The notes: a model not told the origin generated them from the letters alone. A DNA stretch of 64,000 nucleotides from Fodinibacter sp038330415 (GCA_038330415.1 JBBQNZ010000002.1:1-64000); one strand, 5' to 3'; shown: positions 17,567 to 27,118, counted from the first letter of the stretch. Numbers and translations are program-made.

Positions 17567-18535
17567 TCAGCCCTCCCGCTGGTGCTCGGGGCGCGGGGGC
17601 TCGGTGAGCGACGCGTAGGAGTCGGGGCGGCGGGTGGACAGGAACGGGAACAGCTCGATCCAGTCGCGGCCCTGGGCGAGGTCGAGGTCGGCGACGAGCA
17701 CCGCGGCCTCGTCACGCGGCGCCTGCACCAACACCCGGCCGTAGGGGTCGGCGATGAACGAGGACCCGTAGAACGTGATCAGCCCCTCGGTGCCGTAGCG
17801 GTTGGGCACCACCACGAACAGACCGTTGGCGATGGCATGGCCGACGATCGTGTGCTGCCACAACGGCTGGGTGTCGAAGTCGGGGTGGTCGGGCTCGCTC
17901 CCGATAGCGGTCGGGTAGACGAGCACCTGCGCGCCCGCCAGGCCGTAGGCGCGGGCGACCTCGGGGAACCACTCGTCCCAGCAGGTCGGCATCCCCAGGC
18001 GCAGGCCCGGGTCGGCGAGGTCGTAGACCGGGTAGGCGTCGGTGGGCGGGCCCGCCCGGAAGTACTTGTCCTCGTAGTAGCCCGCGGTCACCGGGATGTG
18101 TGTCTTGCGGGTGCGCGCCACGACCTCGCCGCTCGGCGCCACGAGTACCGCGGTGTTGAAGCCGAGCCCGTCGTCGGTGCCATCGGGCGCAGGGGCGCGC
18201 TCGAACAGCGAGGCGTGCACGAGCACCCCGGATGCCGCGGCCGCCTCGCGTGCGAACGCCACCGTGGGCCCGTCGTCGAGCGACTCGGCGGTCGCGTCGG
18301 GGCGGCCCTCGGGCAGCGCGTCGGCGGGGTAGCGCGACAGGGTGAGCTCGGGGAGGAAGACGATGCGGGCACCCGCGTCGGCAGCAGTGCGGATGCCGTC
18401 GAGCAGGGTCGCGCGCAGCCGGTCGGCGTCGGCGTCCCAGGCGTGCTGGACGAGGCCGACCCGGACGGGCGGTGTGGTGGGCTCGTGGACGCGGGCGAGC
18501 GAGGTGGGCACCTCAGCGGCGGTGATCAGGCGCAT
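17567..18535 (-). CDS. aguB: N-carbamoylputrescine amidase (nitrilase superfamily)
   Basis: Carbon-nitrogen hydrolase that cleaves N-carbamoylputrescine to putrescine, CO2 and ammonia. The Glu-Lys-Cys triad is visible: E in FLPELTLSRY, K in RTRKTHIP, C in MPTCWDEWFPE. It has 322 residues from ATG 18535; the first 25 residues precede the usual nitrilase start, so a later start is possible. The adjacent agmatine deiminase makes the AguB assignment much more likely than other nitrilases. An imperfect -10 (CATACT) lies just upstream and faces the DUF3046 promoter. Confidence 0.9.
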   Translation of the reverse strand: MRLITAAEVPTSLARVHEPTTPPVRVGLVQHAWDADADRLRATLLDGIRTAADAGARIVFLPELTLSRYPADALPEGRPDATAESLDDGPTVAFAREAAAASGVLVHASLFERAPAPDGTDDGLGFNTAVLVAPSGEVVARTRKTHIPVTAGYYEDKYFRAGPPTDAYPVYDLADPGLRLGMPTCWDEWFPEVARAYGLAGAQVLVYPTAIGSEPDHPDFDTQPLWQHTIVGHAIANGLFVVVPNRYGTEGLITFYGSSFIADPYGRVLVQAPRDEAAVLVADLDLAQGRDWIELFPFLSTRRPDSYASLTEPPRPEHQREG

Positions 18536-18577
18536 GCGGGTCAGTATGCCGGTGGTGGGAGGAGCGGTGTCACGGCA

Positions 18578-18583
18578 TACCAT
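18578..18583 (+). promoter_or_regulatory. -10 element, leaderless promoter of the DUF3046 gene
   Basis: TACCAT, 6 nt before ATG 18590, within the extended sequence GGCATACCAT. Confidence 0.5.
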
Positions 18584-18589
18584 CCCGGC

Positions 18590-18811
18590 ATGCGCCTCTC
18601 CCGCTTCTGGGTCCTCGCCGAGGACGAGTTCGGTGCTGCCTACGCCCACTCGCTCGCGGGCTCCACGCACCTGGCGGTCCTCGGCGGCCGCACCGCGCAG
18701 GAGGCGCTCGACGCCGCGGTGCCGCCCCGCGACGTCTGGGAGGCGCTGTGCGACGCCATGGACGTGCCCGAGAACCGCCGACACGGCCTGGACAAGCCCG
18801 CCAGAAACTGA
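18590..18811 (+). CDS. DUF3046 family protein
   Basis: A 73-residue soluble protein matching the actinobacterial DUF3046 family: MRLSRFWVLAEDEFG at the start, GRTAQEALDAAVPPRDVWEALC in the middle and RRHGLDKPA near the end. The function is unknown. The family is usually encoded close to recA and recX. Here an ABC exporter and a homocysteine methyltransferase separate it from recA by about 4 kb. The start is fixed by the -10 box 6 nt upstream. Confidence 0.85.
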   Translation: MRLSRFWVLAEDEFGAAYAHSLAGSTHLAVLGGRTAQEALDAAVPPRDVWEALCDAMDVPENRRHGLDKPARN

Positions 18812-18836
18812 GGGGCGCCCTGTCCGCGGGCTCGAC

Positions 18837-18842
18837 TAGGGT
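18837..18842 (+). promoter_or_regulatory. -10 element, leaderless promoter of the ABC exporter operon
   Basis: TAGGGT, 7 nt before GTG 18850. This decides the start against further-upstream in-frame codons. Confidence 0.55.
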
Positions 18843-18849
18843 CCGTCCG

Positions 18850-19778
<929 letters not shown>

Positions 19779-19779
<1 letters not shown>

Positions 19780-20630
19780 TGACGACCACGGCATCCGACC
19801 GCGTCGGCGCGGGTACCCCCAGCGGGCGGCTGGGGTTCGGCGCCCGCCGGCCGACGTCATCCGCCGAGCGGGTCGGGTCGGTGATGGCCCACCACTTCCT
19901 GGTCTACCGGCGCACCTGGCGCGGCTCGATCATCAGCCGGTTCCTGTCGCCGCTGTTCTTCCTGCTCTCGATGGGCCTGGGCCTGGGGGCGCTGGTCGAC
20001 AGCAGTGCCGGCGGGGTCGACGGGGTGCCCTACCTGCAGTACGTCGTGCCCGGCATCCTGGCCATGCAGGCGATGCTGACCGCCTTCGGTGAGTCGACCT
20101 ACGCCGTCATGGGCTACATCAAGTGGAACCAGATGTACGCCGCGATGCTGGCCACGCCGCTGCGGGTGGTCGAGGTGCTCGGTGGGCACCTGGGCGTGGT
20201 GGCCTTCCACCTGTTCACGGGGGCGGCCATCTTCGTGCTCGTCGCCGCGGCGTTCGGGGCCTTCGCCTCGTGGTTTGTGATCCTGGCCGTGCCGGTCGCC
20301 GTGCTCACCGGTCTCGCGTTCGCGGTGCCCACCTTCGCGCTGGCGGCGTGGCTCGACAACGACAACGGCTTCAGCATCCTGTTCCGGTTCGTCGTCACCC
20401 CGCTGATGCTCTTCTCGGGCACCTTCTTCCCCATCGACCAGCTGCCGGTGTGGATGCAGCCCATCGCCTGGGTCACGCCGCTGTGGCACGGGGTCGAGCT
20501 GTCCCGCGACGCCGCCACCGGCACGCCGCCCGGGGCGCTGGGGGCGGTGCACCTGGCGGTGCTGCTCGCCTACGTGGCGGTGGGCTGGGTGCTCGCGCAC
20601 CGCTCGTTCAGCCGCAGGCTGGTCTCGTGA
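19779..20630 (+). CDS. ABC-2 type exporter, permease 1
   Basis: A 283-residue membrane subunit with a cytosolic N-terminus of about 45 residues and six hydrophobic segments of the ABC2 membrane fold. Family motifs include MYAAMLATPLRVVEVLGG and FSGTFFPIDQLPVWMQPIAW. It is coupled on both sides: the start overlaps the ATPase stop (TGATG) and the end overlaps permease 2 (GTGA). It and permease 2 share the MLATPL and TFFP segments, so they are paralogues that probably form a heterodimeric channel. Confidence 0.88.
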
Positions 20631-21445
20631 GCGGGCTGGCCGGCGCCACCCGCGCGGCGCGGTTGCTGCCCTTCCCGGCCGGGCTGGGTCTGGCGCGACA
20701 CGTCGTCGGGCGCAACATGACGGCGTTCCGGCGGGCGTGGCTGCTCCTGCTCAGCGGCTTCGTCGAGCCGGTCCTCTACCTGTTCTCCATCGGGGTCGGG
20801 CTCGGGGCGCTGGTCGGCGACATCACCACCGACGGTGGCACGACGGTGAGCTATGCCGCGTTCGTCGCGCCGGCGCTGCTGGCCTCGTCGGCGATGAACG
20901 GCGCCGTCGCCGACAGCACGTACAACGTGTTCTTCAAGCTGAAGTACCAGCACCTCTACGACGCGATGCTGGCCACGCCGCTCGGGCCCCGCGACGTCGC
21001 CGTCGGCGAGATCACCTGGTCGCTCATCCGGGGGGCGCTCTACTCGGGGATGTTTCTCGTGGTCGCCCTCCTCGCGGGCCTGGTGCAGTCGTGGTGGGCC
21101 CTGCTGGCGCTCCCCGCGGCCGTGCTCATCGGGCTGGCGTTCGGGGCCGTCGGCATGTTCGTGACCACCTTCATGACGAGCTGGCAGCACTTCGACTACG
21201 TCACGCTGGCGATCCAGCCGATGTTCCTGTTCTCCGCCACGTTCTTCCCGCTGTCGACCTACCCGCAGTCGCTGCAGTGGCTGGTGGCCGCGACGCCGCT
21301 CTACCAGGGCGTCGCGCTCGAGCGCGGGCTGATGCTCGGCGAGGTGGGGTGGTCGCTGCTCGGCAACGTGGCCTACCTCGCGGTGCTGGGGGTGGTCGGC
21401 GTCGTGGGGGCGTCGCGTCGGATCGCGACGTTGCTGCTCACCTGA
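20627..21445 (+). CDS. ABC-2 type exporter, permease 2
   Basis: A 272-residue membrane subunit, NodJ-like, with six hydrophobic segments. Family motifs include FKLKYQHLYDAMLATPLGPRD and LFSATFFPLSTYPQSLQWL. The GTG start overlaps the stop of permease 1 (GTGA). It is the last gene of the three-gene exporter operon; the 78-bp gap to the next gene has no clear terminator. Confidence 0.88.
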   Translation: MSGLAGATRAARLLPFPAGLGLARHVVGRNMTAFRRAWLLLLSGFVEPVLYLFSIGVGLGALVGDITTDGGTTVSYAAFVAPALLASSAMNGAVADSTYNVFFKLKYQHLYDAMLATPLGPRDVAVGEITWSLIRGALYSGMFLVVALLAGLVQSWWALLALPAAVLIGLAFGAVGMFVTTFMTSWQHFDYVTLAIQPMFLFSATFFPLSTYPQSLQWLVAATPLYQGVALERGLMLGEVGWSLLGNVAYLAVLGVVGVVGASRRIATLLLT

Positions 21446-21523
21446 GGATCTGGGGCGTGGGGCGATCGTGGCCACCCTCGACAGGTACTCGACGGGCCTG
21501 CACCGCCGACGGAGACTGGCACG

Positions 21524-22471
21524 ATGACCACACGCCGAACCCGCCCCTGGACGCCCGACCCGACGCTGCCGGGCTACGTCACCGACGGCGGCCTCGAGAC
21601 CGACCTGGTCTTCCACCACGGTGTCGAGCTGACGCACTTCGCCGCCTTCCCGCTGCTGGTCGACCCCAAGGGGCGCGAGCTCCTCGTCGACTACTACTCG
21701 GGGTACGCGCAGATCGCGTCGGCGGCCGGGGCCGGGCTGTTCCTGGAGACGCCCACGTGGCGGGCCAGCCACGACTGGGGCGCCCGGCTGGGGGTCGGCG
21801 TCGAGGGGCTGGCCGAGGTCAACACCGATGCCGTGCGGCTGCTGGCCGAGCTGGGGGAGCGGTACTCCGACGAGGTGCCGGACGTCGTGGTGGCCGGCCT
21901 GGTCGGCCCGCGTGGGGACGGCTACCTGGCCGGCGAGGCGATGGACCCGTGGCAGGCGCGCGACTACCACCTGGCCCAGGCCCGGGCGTTCGCCGACGCC
22001 GGGGCCGACTTGGTGAGCTCGCTGACGCTCACCACGGTGAACGAGGCGATCGGCGTGGCCCTGGCCGCCGGTGAGGCCGGTCTGCCGGTGACGGTGGGGT
22101 TCACCGTCGAGACCGACGGGCGGCTGCCGGACGGCACGGCGCTGCGGGCCGCCGTCGAGGCGGTCGACGACGTCGCACCCCCCGACTGGTTCGTGGTCAA
22201 CTGCGCGCACCCCTCGCACGTGGCGGCCGCCCTGGCGGATGCGGGGCCGTGGCTGGAGCGGATCGGCGGCACCCGGGTCAACGCCTCCACCCTCAGCCAC
22301 ACCGAGCTCGAGGCCGCGCAGGTGCTCGACGACGGCGACCCGCAGGTGCTCGGCGGCGAGCAGGCGGCGCTGGCGGCAGCGCTGCCGGCATTGCACGTCG
22401 TCGGCGGCTGCTGCGGCACCGATGCGCGCCACGTCGCGGCCATGTGGGGTGTCTCCGCGCCGGCGGCGTAG
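21524..22471 (+). CDS. Homocysteine S-methyltransferase family protein
   Basis: A 315-residue TIM-barrel zinc enzyme of the betaine–homocysteine/S-methylmethionine methyltransferase family. Zinc ligands are the cysteine in VNCAHP (near residue 226) and the Cys pair in GGCCGTDARH (near 297). It lacks the cobalamin domains of MetH, so the methyl donor would be S-methylmethionine, S-adenosylmethionine or betaine. The opening YVTDGGLETDLVFHHG resembles a subfamily found alone in Actinobacteria. The assignment to family is firm; the substrate is open. Confidence 0.87.
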   Translation: MTTRRTRPWTPDPTLPGYVTDGGLETDLVFHHGVELTHFAAFPLLVDPKGRELLVDYYSGYAQIASAAGAGLFLETPTWRASHDWGARLGVGVEGLAEVNTDAVRLLAELGERYSDEVPDVVVAGLVGPRGDGYLAGEAMDPWQARDYHLAQARAFADAGADLVSSLTLTTVNEAIGVALAAGEAGLPVTVGFTVETDGRLPDGTALRAAVEAVDDVAPPDWFVVNCAHPSHVAAALADAGPWLERIGGTRVNASTLSHTELEAAQVLDDGDPQVLGGEQAALAAALPALHVVGGCCGTDARHVAAMWGVSAPAA

Positions 22472-22505
22472 ACACGCCCGGCGTGTCGCGCGACGATCAT
22501 CCACG

Positions 22506-22521
22506 TCGAACAGGTGTTCGG
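22506..22521. promoter_or_regulatory. LexA-binding SOS box
   Basis: TCGAACAGGTGTTCGG matches the actinobacterial SOS consensus with core GAAC-N4-GTTC at 22508–22519. A TAGGGT -10 hexamer starts 2 bp after it (22523–22528), so LexA bound here would block RNA polymerase at the distal recA promoter. Confidence 0.88.
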
Positions 22522-22522
22522 C

Positions 22523-22528
22523 TAGGGT
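22523..22528 (+). promoter_or_regulatory. -10 element of the distal, LexA-controlled recA promoter
   Basis: TAGGGT directly after the SOS box, about 167 bp before the recA ATG. Confidence 0.5.
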
Positions 22529-22587
22529 CGTCCACAGGTGGCGCTTCCGACGGCACTCGTCCACAGGCCCACGGCAGTCCGTGACCG

Positions 22588-22610
22588 TTGTCGGTGTCGC
22601 CACCTAGCGT
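22588..22610 (+). promoter_or_regulatory. LexA-independent DNA-damage promoter motif (RecA-NDp type)
   Basis: TTGTCGGTG-N8-TAGCGT matches the mycobacterial RecA-NDp pattern (TTGTCRGTG-N8-TANNNT), the promoter class activated by PafBC. The spacer is exactly 8 nt. It lies between the SOS box and recA, the same order as in mycobacterial recA. Confidence 0.8.
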
Positions 22611-22694
22611 CTGACCAGACCTCGCGACAAGACCGATGGCGAGAGTGGTCGCCGGTGGGCGCGCTCGCTGCACGACAGGAAGAACAGGTGCGAC

Positions 22695-23792
22695 ATGGCT
22701 GGTCCCAACGGCTCCCGCGGGAGCGTCCTCACCCCCAACCCCCTCGCTGCTGCCCCCGGCGGTGAGCGTGACAAGGCCCTGGCCTCGGTCATGGCCCAGA
22801 TCGAGAAGCAGCACGGCAAGGGTGCCGTCATGCGCCTCGGCGACGACGTGCGCCCCCCCATCGAGGTCATCCCGACCGGCTCGATCGCCCTCGACGTCGC
22901 CCTCGGCATCGGCGGCCTGCCCCGCGGCCGCGTCGTCGAGATCTACGGCCCGGAGAGCTCGGGCAAGACCACCGTCGCCCTGCACGCGGTGGCCAACGCG
23001 CAGACGGCCGGCGGCATCGCGGCGTTCATCGACGCCGAGCACGCGCTCGACCCCGAGTACGCCAAGGCCCTCGGGGTCGACACCGACGCGCTCCTGGTCT
23101 CCCAGCCCGACACGGGGGAGCAGGCGCTCGAGATCGCCGACATGCTGATCCGCTCCGGCGCGCTCGACATCATCGTCATCGACTCGGTCGCGGCCCTGGT
23201 GCCCCGCGCCGAGATCGAGGGCGAGATGGGCGACAGCCACGTGGGCCTGCAGGCCCGCCTGATGTCGCAGGCGCTGCGCAAGATCACCGGCGCCCTCAGC
23301 ACCACCGGCACCACCGCCATCTTCATCAACCAGCTGCGCGAGAAGATCGGCGTCATGTTCGGCTCGCCCGAGACCACCACCGGCGGCAAGGCGCTGAAGT
23401 TCTACGCCTCGGTCCGCCTCGACGTGCGGCGCATCGAGACCCTCAAGGACGGCACCGACGCAGTCGGCAACCGCACCCGCTGCAAGGTGGTCAAGAACAA
23501 GGTGAGCCCGCCGTTCAAGCAGGCCGAGTTCGACATCATCTACGGCCAGGGCATCTCCCGCGAGGGCGGCCTGATCGACATGGGCGTCGAGCAGGGCTTC
23601 GTGCGAAAGGCCGGCGCCTGGTACACCATGGACGGCGACCAGCTCGGCCAGGGCAAGGAGAACGCCCGCGCGTTCCTCAAGGACAACCCCGAGCTCGCCG
23701 ACGACCTGGAGAAGAAGATCAAGGAGAAGCTCGGCATCGGGGTGCCACGCCCCGAGGTGGCGGTCGTGCCCGAGATCTCGGTCGAGTTCTGA
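22695..23792 (+). CDS. recA: Recombinase RecA
   Basis: Strand-exchange ATPase and SOS co-protease, 365 residues. Walker A GPESSGKTT is near residues 86–94, Walker B IIVIDSVAALVPR follows, and loop L2 and the conserved GGKALKFYASVRLDVRR segment are present. The N-terminus carries about 25 extra residues before the usual ERDKALASVMAQIEKQHGKG, which may mean a later start. Two damage-responsive promoter elements precede it. No intein is present, unlike M. tuberculosis recA. recX follows after 20 bp. Confidence 0.98.
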   Translation: MAGPNGSRGSVLTPNPLAAAPGGERDKALASVMAQIEKQHGKGAVMRLGDDVRPPIEVIPTGSIALDVALGIGGLPRGRVVEIYGPESSGKTTVALHAVANAQTAGGIAAFIDAEHALDPEYAKALGVDTDALLVSQPDTGEQALEIADMLIRSGALDIIVIDSVAALVPRAEIEGEMGDSHVGLQARLMSQALRKITGALSTTGTTAIFINQLREKIGVMFGSPETTTGGKALKFYASVRLDVRRIETLKDGTDAVGNRTRCKVVKNKVSPPFKQAEFDIIYGQGISREGGLIDMGVEQGFVRKAGAWYTMDGDQLGQGKENARAFLKDNPELADDLEKKIKEKLGIGVPRPEVAVVPEISVEF

Positions 23793-23812
23793 GCCTCCCC
23801 GGGCTGGTTCCC

Positions 23813-24448
23813 GTGCCGTTCGCCGACTCGACGACCCCGCCGCCCGCATGGGCGGTGGGGTCGCCGGCGGTGGGGTCGCCGGCGGTCGAGTCGGCTGCGG
23901 TGGGGTCACGTGTCCCGCCGCCACCGCCGGACCCGGAGGCCGACCCACGCACCCGGGGCAGCGAGCCGGACCCCTATGACTGGGCCCGCCAGATCGTGCT
24001 GCGCCAGCTCACCGCCGCGCCACGCAGCCGCTCTCAGCTCGAGCAGGCGCTGCGCCGCAAGGGCTGCCCCGACGACGTCGCCGCCGCCGTGCTCGACCGG
24101 ATGGAGGAGGTCGGCCTGGTCGACGACACCGCCTACGCCGGCATGCTGGTGCGCTCACAGCAGGCCGGCCGCGGGCTGGCGCGGCGGGCCCTGGCCCAGG
24201 AGCTGCGCCGCAAGGGGGTCGACGACGAGACCGCGCAGGCTGCGCTCGACGAGGTCGACCCGCACGACGAGGAGGACCGCGCCCGCGAGCTGGTGGCGAA
24301 GAAGATGCGCTCGATGAGCGGGCTCGATCCCCTCGTGCAGACCCGAAGGCTGGCCGGGATGCTTGCCCGAAAGGGCTACCCGTCCGAGCTGTCGATGCGC
24401 GTGGTGCGCGAGGCGGTCCGTGAGGCGCCGGAACACCAGCGCGACTAG
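23813..24448 (+). CDS. recX: RecA regulator RecX
   Basis: Regulatory protein that binds the RecA filament and limits its activity; 211 residues. The helical repeat domain begins near residue 53 (YDWARQIVLRQLTAAPRSRS) and contains the family segments RRKGCPDDVAAAVLDR and AGMLARKGYPSELSMRVVREA. The first 50 residues are low-complexity, with tandem GSPAV-type repeats encoded by a 15-bp DNA repeat. That extension may be dispensable. Start GTG 23813 lies 20 bp after the recA stop, so the two genes are probably co-transcribed. Confidence 0.92.
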   Translation: MPFADSTTPPPAWAVGSPAVGSPAVESAAVGSRVPPPPPDPEADPRTRGSEPDPYDWARQIVLRQLTAAPRSRSQLEQALRRKGCPDDVAAAVLDRMEEVGLVDDTAYAGMLVRSQQAGRGLARRALAQELRRKGVDDETAQAALDEVDPHDEEDRARELVAKKMRSMSGLDPLVQTRRLAGMLARKGYPSELSMRVVREAVREAPEHQRD

Positions 24449-24460
24449 CGAAGGGCCGGG

Positions 24461-24871
24461 CTACAGCGAGTGCACCGGGCGCTGGTCGGGGGGCAGCGAG
24501 TCGGTGCGCACGATCCGCTTGCCGTAGGGCACCAGCGAGATCGGCACCATCTTCAGGTTGGCGATGGCCAGCGGGATGCCGACGATGGTGATCGCCTGCG
24601 CGACCGCCGTGGTGAGGTGCAGCAGGGCCAGCCACCAGCCGGCCAGGATGATCCACACGACGTTGAGCACCGCCGCGCCCGCTCCGGCGCTCTCCTTGGG
24701 GATGACGGCCCGGCCGAACGGCCACAGGGCGTAGCGCGCCATCCGGAACGACGCGACGCCGAGCGGGATGGTGATGATCAGGATGCAGAACACCACCCCG
24801 GCCAGTGCATAGCCCAGGGCGAGCCAGACGCCGCCGAAGACGAACCAGATGATGTTGAGCAGGGTGCGCAC
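24461..24871 (-). CDS. YccF domain-containing inner-membrane protein
   Basis: A 136-residue protein with two copies of the YccF domain: MRTLLNIIWFVFGGVWLALG and later VLNVVWIILAGWWLALLHL. About four membrane helices are visible, with the family-typical ITIPLGVASFRMARYALWPFG and VGIPLAIANLKMVPISLVPYG segments. The function is unknown. GTG 24871 is chosen because GGAAGGA lies about 7 nt upstream; the frame is open 14 codons further. It is convergent with recX, 12 bp apart. Confidence 0.88.
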   Translation of the reverse strand: MRTLLNIIWFVFGGVWLALGYALAGVVFCILIITIPLGVASFRMARYALWPFGRAVIPKESAGAGAAVLNVVWIILAGWWLALLHLTTAVAQAITIVGIPLAIANLKMVPISLVPYGKRIVRTDSLPPDQRPVHSL

Positions 24872-24934
24872 TGCGGGTCCTTCCGGGGTGGGGTGGCACC
24901 ACCAGCCTGTCACGCCCCGCTCAGCGACCCGCCG

Positions 24935-25393
24935 TCAGGTCGGGAGCCGCCGGGCGACGACCTCGTCGCCGTCGACCTCACCGGTCTCGGCGAACCCCAG
25001 GCTCGCGTAGAGCGACTTCGCCAGAGTGTTCTCGGGCTGGTAGGACAGCGCGAACCCCGCGCCGCTCGCCCGCTCCCGCAGCAACTCCAATGCCTCGACC
25101 ACGGCGGCGCGCCCGAACCCCCGGTGTTGACGTGCTGCGTCGACGAGCACGCCACCGAGCCAGCAGCTGCCGTCCTCGTCGTCGATGCCCCACATGAGGA
25201 ATCCCACGACGTCGCCGTCGGCCGAGGTGACCGCCAGCGGCTGCCAGACGTCCTCGTAGGCGCACAGCGCCAGGTAGTGCGTGGGGCTGGCGACGAACCG
25301 GGCCTGCTCCCGTGCGACCCGCAGCTCGGCAACGGCGCGCCACGTGGCGGCATCCACGGGCACCAGCGACACCCGGGGCAGCGCGACATCCAC
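24935..25393 (-). CDS. GNAT-family N-acetyltransferase
   Basis: A 152-residue acetyltransferase. The acetyl-CoA pyrophosphate loop is visible as QHRGFGRAAVVEAL, followed by the late segment NTLAKSLYASLGFAETGEV. The N-terminal region (VAREQARFVASPTHYLALCAYED) resembles the spermidine/spermine-type PaiA/BltD group, but the substrate is not certain. GTG 25393 is preceded by TAGGGT at a 6-nt gap. Confidence 0.82.
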   Translation of the reverse strand: MDVALPRVSLVPVDAATWRAVAELRVAREQARFVASPTHYLALCAYEDVWQPLAVTSADGDVVGFLMWGIDDEDGSCWLGGVLVDAARQHRGFGRAAVVEALELLRERASGAGFALSYQPENTLAKSLYASLGFAETGEVDGDEVVARRLPT

Positions 25394-25399
25394 CCGGCA

Positions 25400-25405
25400 A
25401 CCCTA
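25400..25405 (-). promoter_or_regulatory. -10 element, leaderless promoter of the GNAT gene
   Basis: TAGGGT on the minus strand, 6 nt before GTG 25393. Confidence 0.55.
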
Positions 25406-25464
25406 CGGCCGGCCGATGCGGGTGCCGGGTGCGAAACCTGGCGGGAACACGAGTGGAATGACAG

Positions 25465-25498
25465 GTTCACGCGATAGCCATAGGTTCGTCACGTGAAC
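25465..25498. promoter_or_regulatory. Inverted repeat across the ATP-grasp operon start
   Basis: GTTCACG (25465–25471) and CGTGAAC (25492–25498) flank the -10 box TAGGTT and include the GTG start codon. It could be an operator for a dimeric regulator; with a leaderless mRNA, an RNA hairpin is less likely. Confidence 0.4.
25481..25486 (+). promoter_or_regulatory. -10 element, leaderless promoter of the ATP-grasp operon
   Basis: TAGGTT, 6 nt before GTG 25493, inside the inverted repeat. Confidence 0.55.
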
Positions 25499-27118
25499 GA
25501 GCAGACCGGACCCGATGCCCCGGGCAGCCTGTTCGACTCCTACACCCTCGGGGCCGCGTGGGACGAGATGCTGGCCGAGCCGGGCGCCCCGCGCACCGCC
25601 TACAAGCCGGTCTTCCACACCCTGCGGGCGATGAACGCCGGCACCCTCAAGGAGCGCGCCGACACCCTGGCCCGGTCCTACCTCGACCAAGGGGTCACCT
25701 TCGACTACGCGGGGGAGGAGCGGCCCTTCCCGCTCGATGCCGTGCCGCGGGTCATCTCGGCACACGAGTGGCAGGTCATCGAGTCCGGTGTCGTGCAACG
25801 GGTCACGGCCCTGGAGTCGTTCCTCGACGACATCTACTCGCGCGAGGGCGAGATCCCGCGCGCGGTGCACGAGGGCATCATCCCGTGGCGGCTGATCGCC
25901 AGCTCGAAGCACTACCACCGCGCCGTGATGGGGATCCGGCCGACCAACGGGGTGCGCGTGCACGTCGCGGGAGTCGACCTGATCCGCGACGAGCAGGGCA
26001 CCTTCCGGGTGCTCGAGGACAACGTGCGGGTGCCCTCCGGCGTCAGCTACGTCATCGCCAACCGGCGGGCGATGGCCAACGTCTTTCCCGAGGCGTTCGC
26101 CACGATGCGCATCCGCCCGGTGCACGACTACCCGCGAATGCTGCTCGCCGCCCTGCGCGCCTCGGCTCCCGACGGCGCCAGCGACCCGACCGTCGTCGTG
26201 CTGACCCCCGGCGTCTTCAACTCGGCCTACTTCGAGCACGCCCTACTGGCCCGGATGATGGGCGTGGAGCTCGTCGAGGGCCGCGACCTGGTCTGCGTCG
26301 GCGGGCAGGTGCGGATGCGCACCACCACCGGCGACAAGCCGGTCGACGTCATCTACCGTCGGGTCGACGACGAGTTCCTCGACCCGGTGCACTTCCGGGG
26401 CGACTCGGTGCTGGGTGTCGCCGGCCTGGTCTCGGCCATGCGCAGCGGCCGGGTGACCGTCGCCAACGCGGTGGGCAACGGTGTGGCCGACGACAAGCTG
26501 ATCTACTCCTACCTGCCCGAGCTGACCAGGTTCTACCTCGACGAGGACCCCATCCTGGGCAACGTCGACACCTTCCGGTGCGAGCAGGCCTCCGCCCTGC
26601 AGCACGTGCTCGACCACCTCGACGAGATGGTCGTCAAGCCGGTCGACGGCTCCGGCGGCAAGGGCCTGGTCGTCTGCAACTCGGCCGACGGCCCCACCCT
26701 GGACAAGGTGCGCAAGCAGCTGAAGGCCGACCCGCGCGGCTGGATCGCCCAGCCCGTCGTGCAGCTGTCGACCGTGCCCACCTTCATCGACGGCAAGCTC
26801 GCCCCGCGCCACGTCGACCTGCGCCCGTTCGCGGTCAACGACGGCGAGCGCGTGCGGGTGCTGCCCGGCGGCCTGACCCGGGTGGCGCTGCCCGAGGGCG
26901 AGCTGGTGGTCAACTCCAGCCAGGGCGGTGGCTCCAAGGACACCTGGGTGCTCTCCGACCGGCGTCCCGCGGGCAACGCGCCGAACCGGCTGCCCGACAA
27001 CCGCGAGGTGGTGGTCATGAGCGCGCCCACGGCATCGCACGAGGACAGCATGCGCGAGCAGCAGCAACAGCAGCAGCAGACCTCGGGTGCCCGACGGGCG
27101 GGGAGCGACCCGTGCTGA
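25493..27118 (+). CDS. Circularly permuted ATP-grasp type 2 protein
   Basis: A 541-residue protein of the circularly permuted ATP-grasp family (DUF404/DUF407 type), predicted to form amide bonds between a carboxylate and an amine. Recognisable segments are AAWDEMLAEPG, FHTLRAMNAGTLKERAD, VLEDNVRVPSGVSYVIANR, and the nucleotide-binding MVVKPVDGSGGKGLVV and RHVDLRPFAVND. It ends in an eight-glutamine run and a basic tail that the family core does not need. The start is set by the -10 box. Its end overlaps the alpha-E gene by 7 bp. The operon is conserved across bacteria but its product is unknown. Confidence 0.9.
   Translation: MNEQTGPDAPGSLFDSYTLGAAWDEMLAEPGAPRTAYKPVFHTLRAMNAGTLKERADTLARSYLDQGVTFDYAGEERPFPLDAVPRVISAHEWQVIESGVVQRVTALESFLDDIYSREGEIPRAVHEGIIPWRLIASSKHYHRAVMGIRPTNGVRVHVAGVDLIRDEQGTFRVLEDNVRVPSGVSYVIANRRAMANVFPEAFATMRIRPVHDYPRMLLAALRASAPDGASDPTVVVLTPGVFNSAYFEHALLARMMGVELVEGRDLVCVGGQVRMRTTTGDKPVDVIYRRVDDEFLDPVHFRGDSVLGVAGLVSAMRSGRVTVANAVGNGVADDKLIYSYLPELTRFYLDEDPILGNVDTFRCEQASALQHVLDHLDEMVVKPVDGSGGKGLVVCNSADGPTLDKVRKQLKADPRGWIAQPVVQLSTVPTFIDGKLAPRHVDLRPFAVNDGERVRVLPGGLTRVALPEGELVVNSSQGGGSKDTWVLSDRRPAGNAPNRLPDNREVVVMSAPTASHEDSMREQQQQQQQTSGARRAGSDPC
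27056..27080 (+). repeat. CAG/CAA microsatellite-like run (poly-Gln)
   Basis: A run of CAG/CAA codons encoding eight glutamines near the C-terminus of the ATP-grasp protein. It could vary in length by slippage. Confidence 0.6.
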
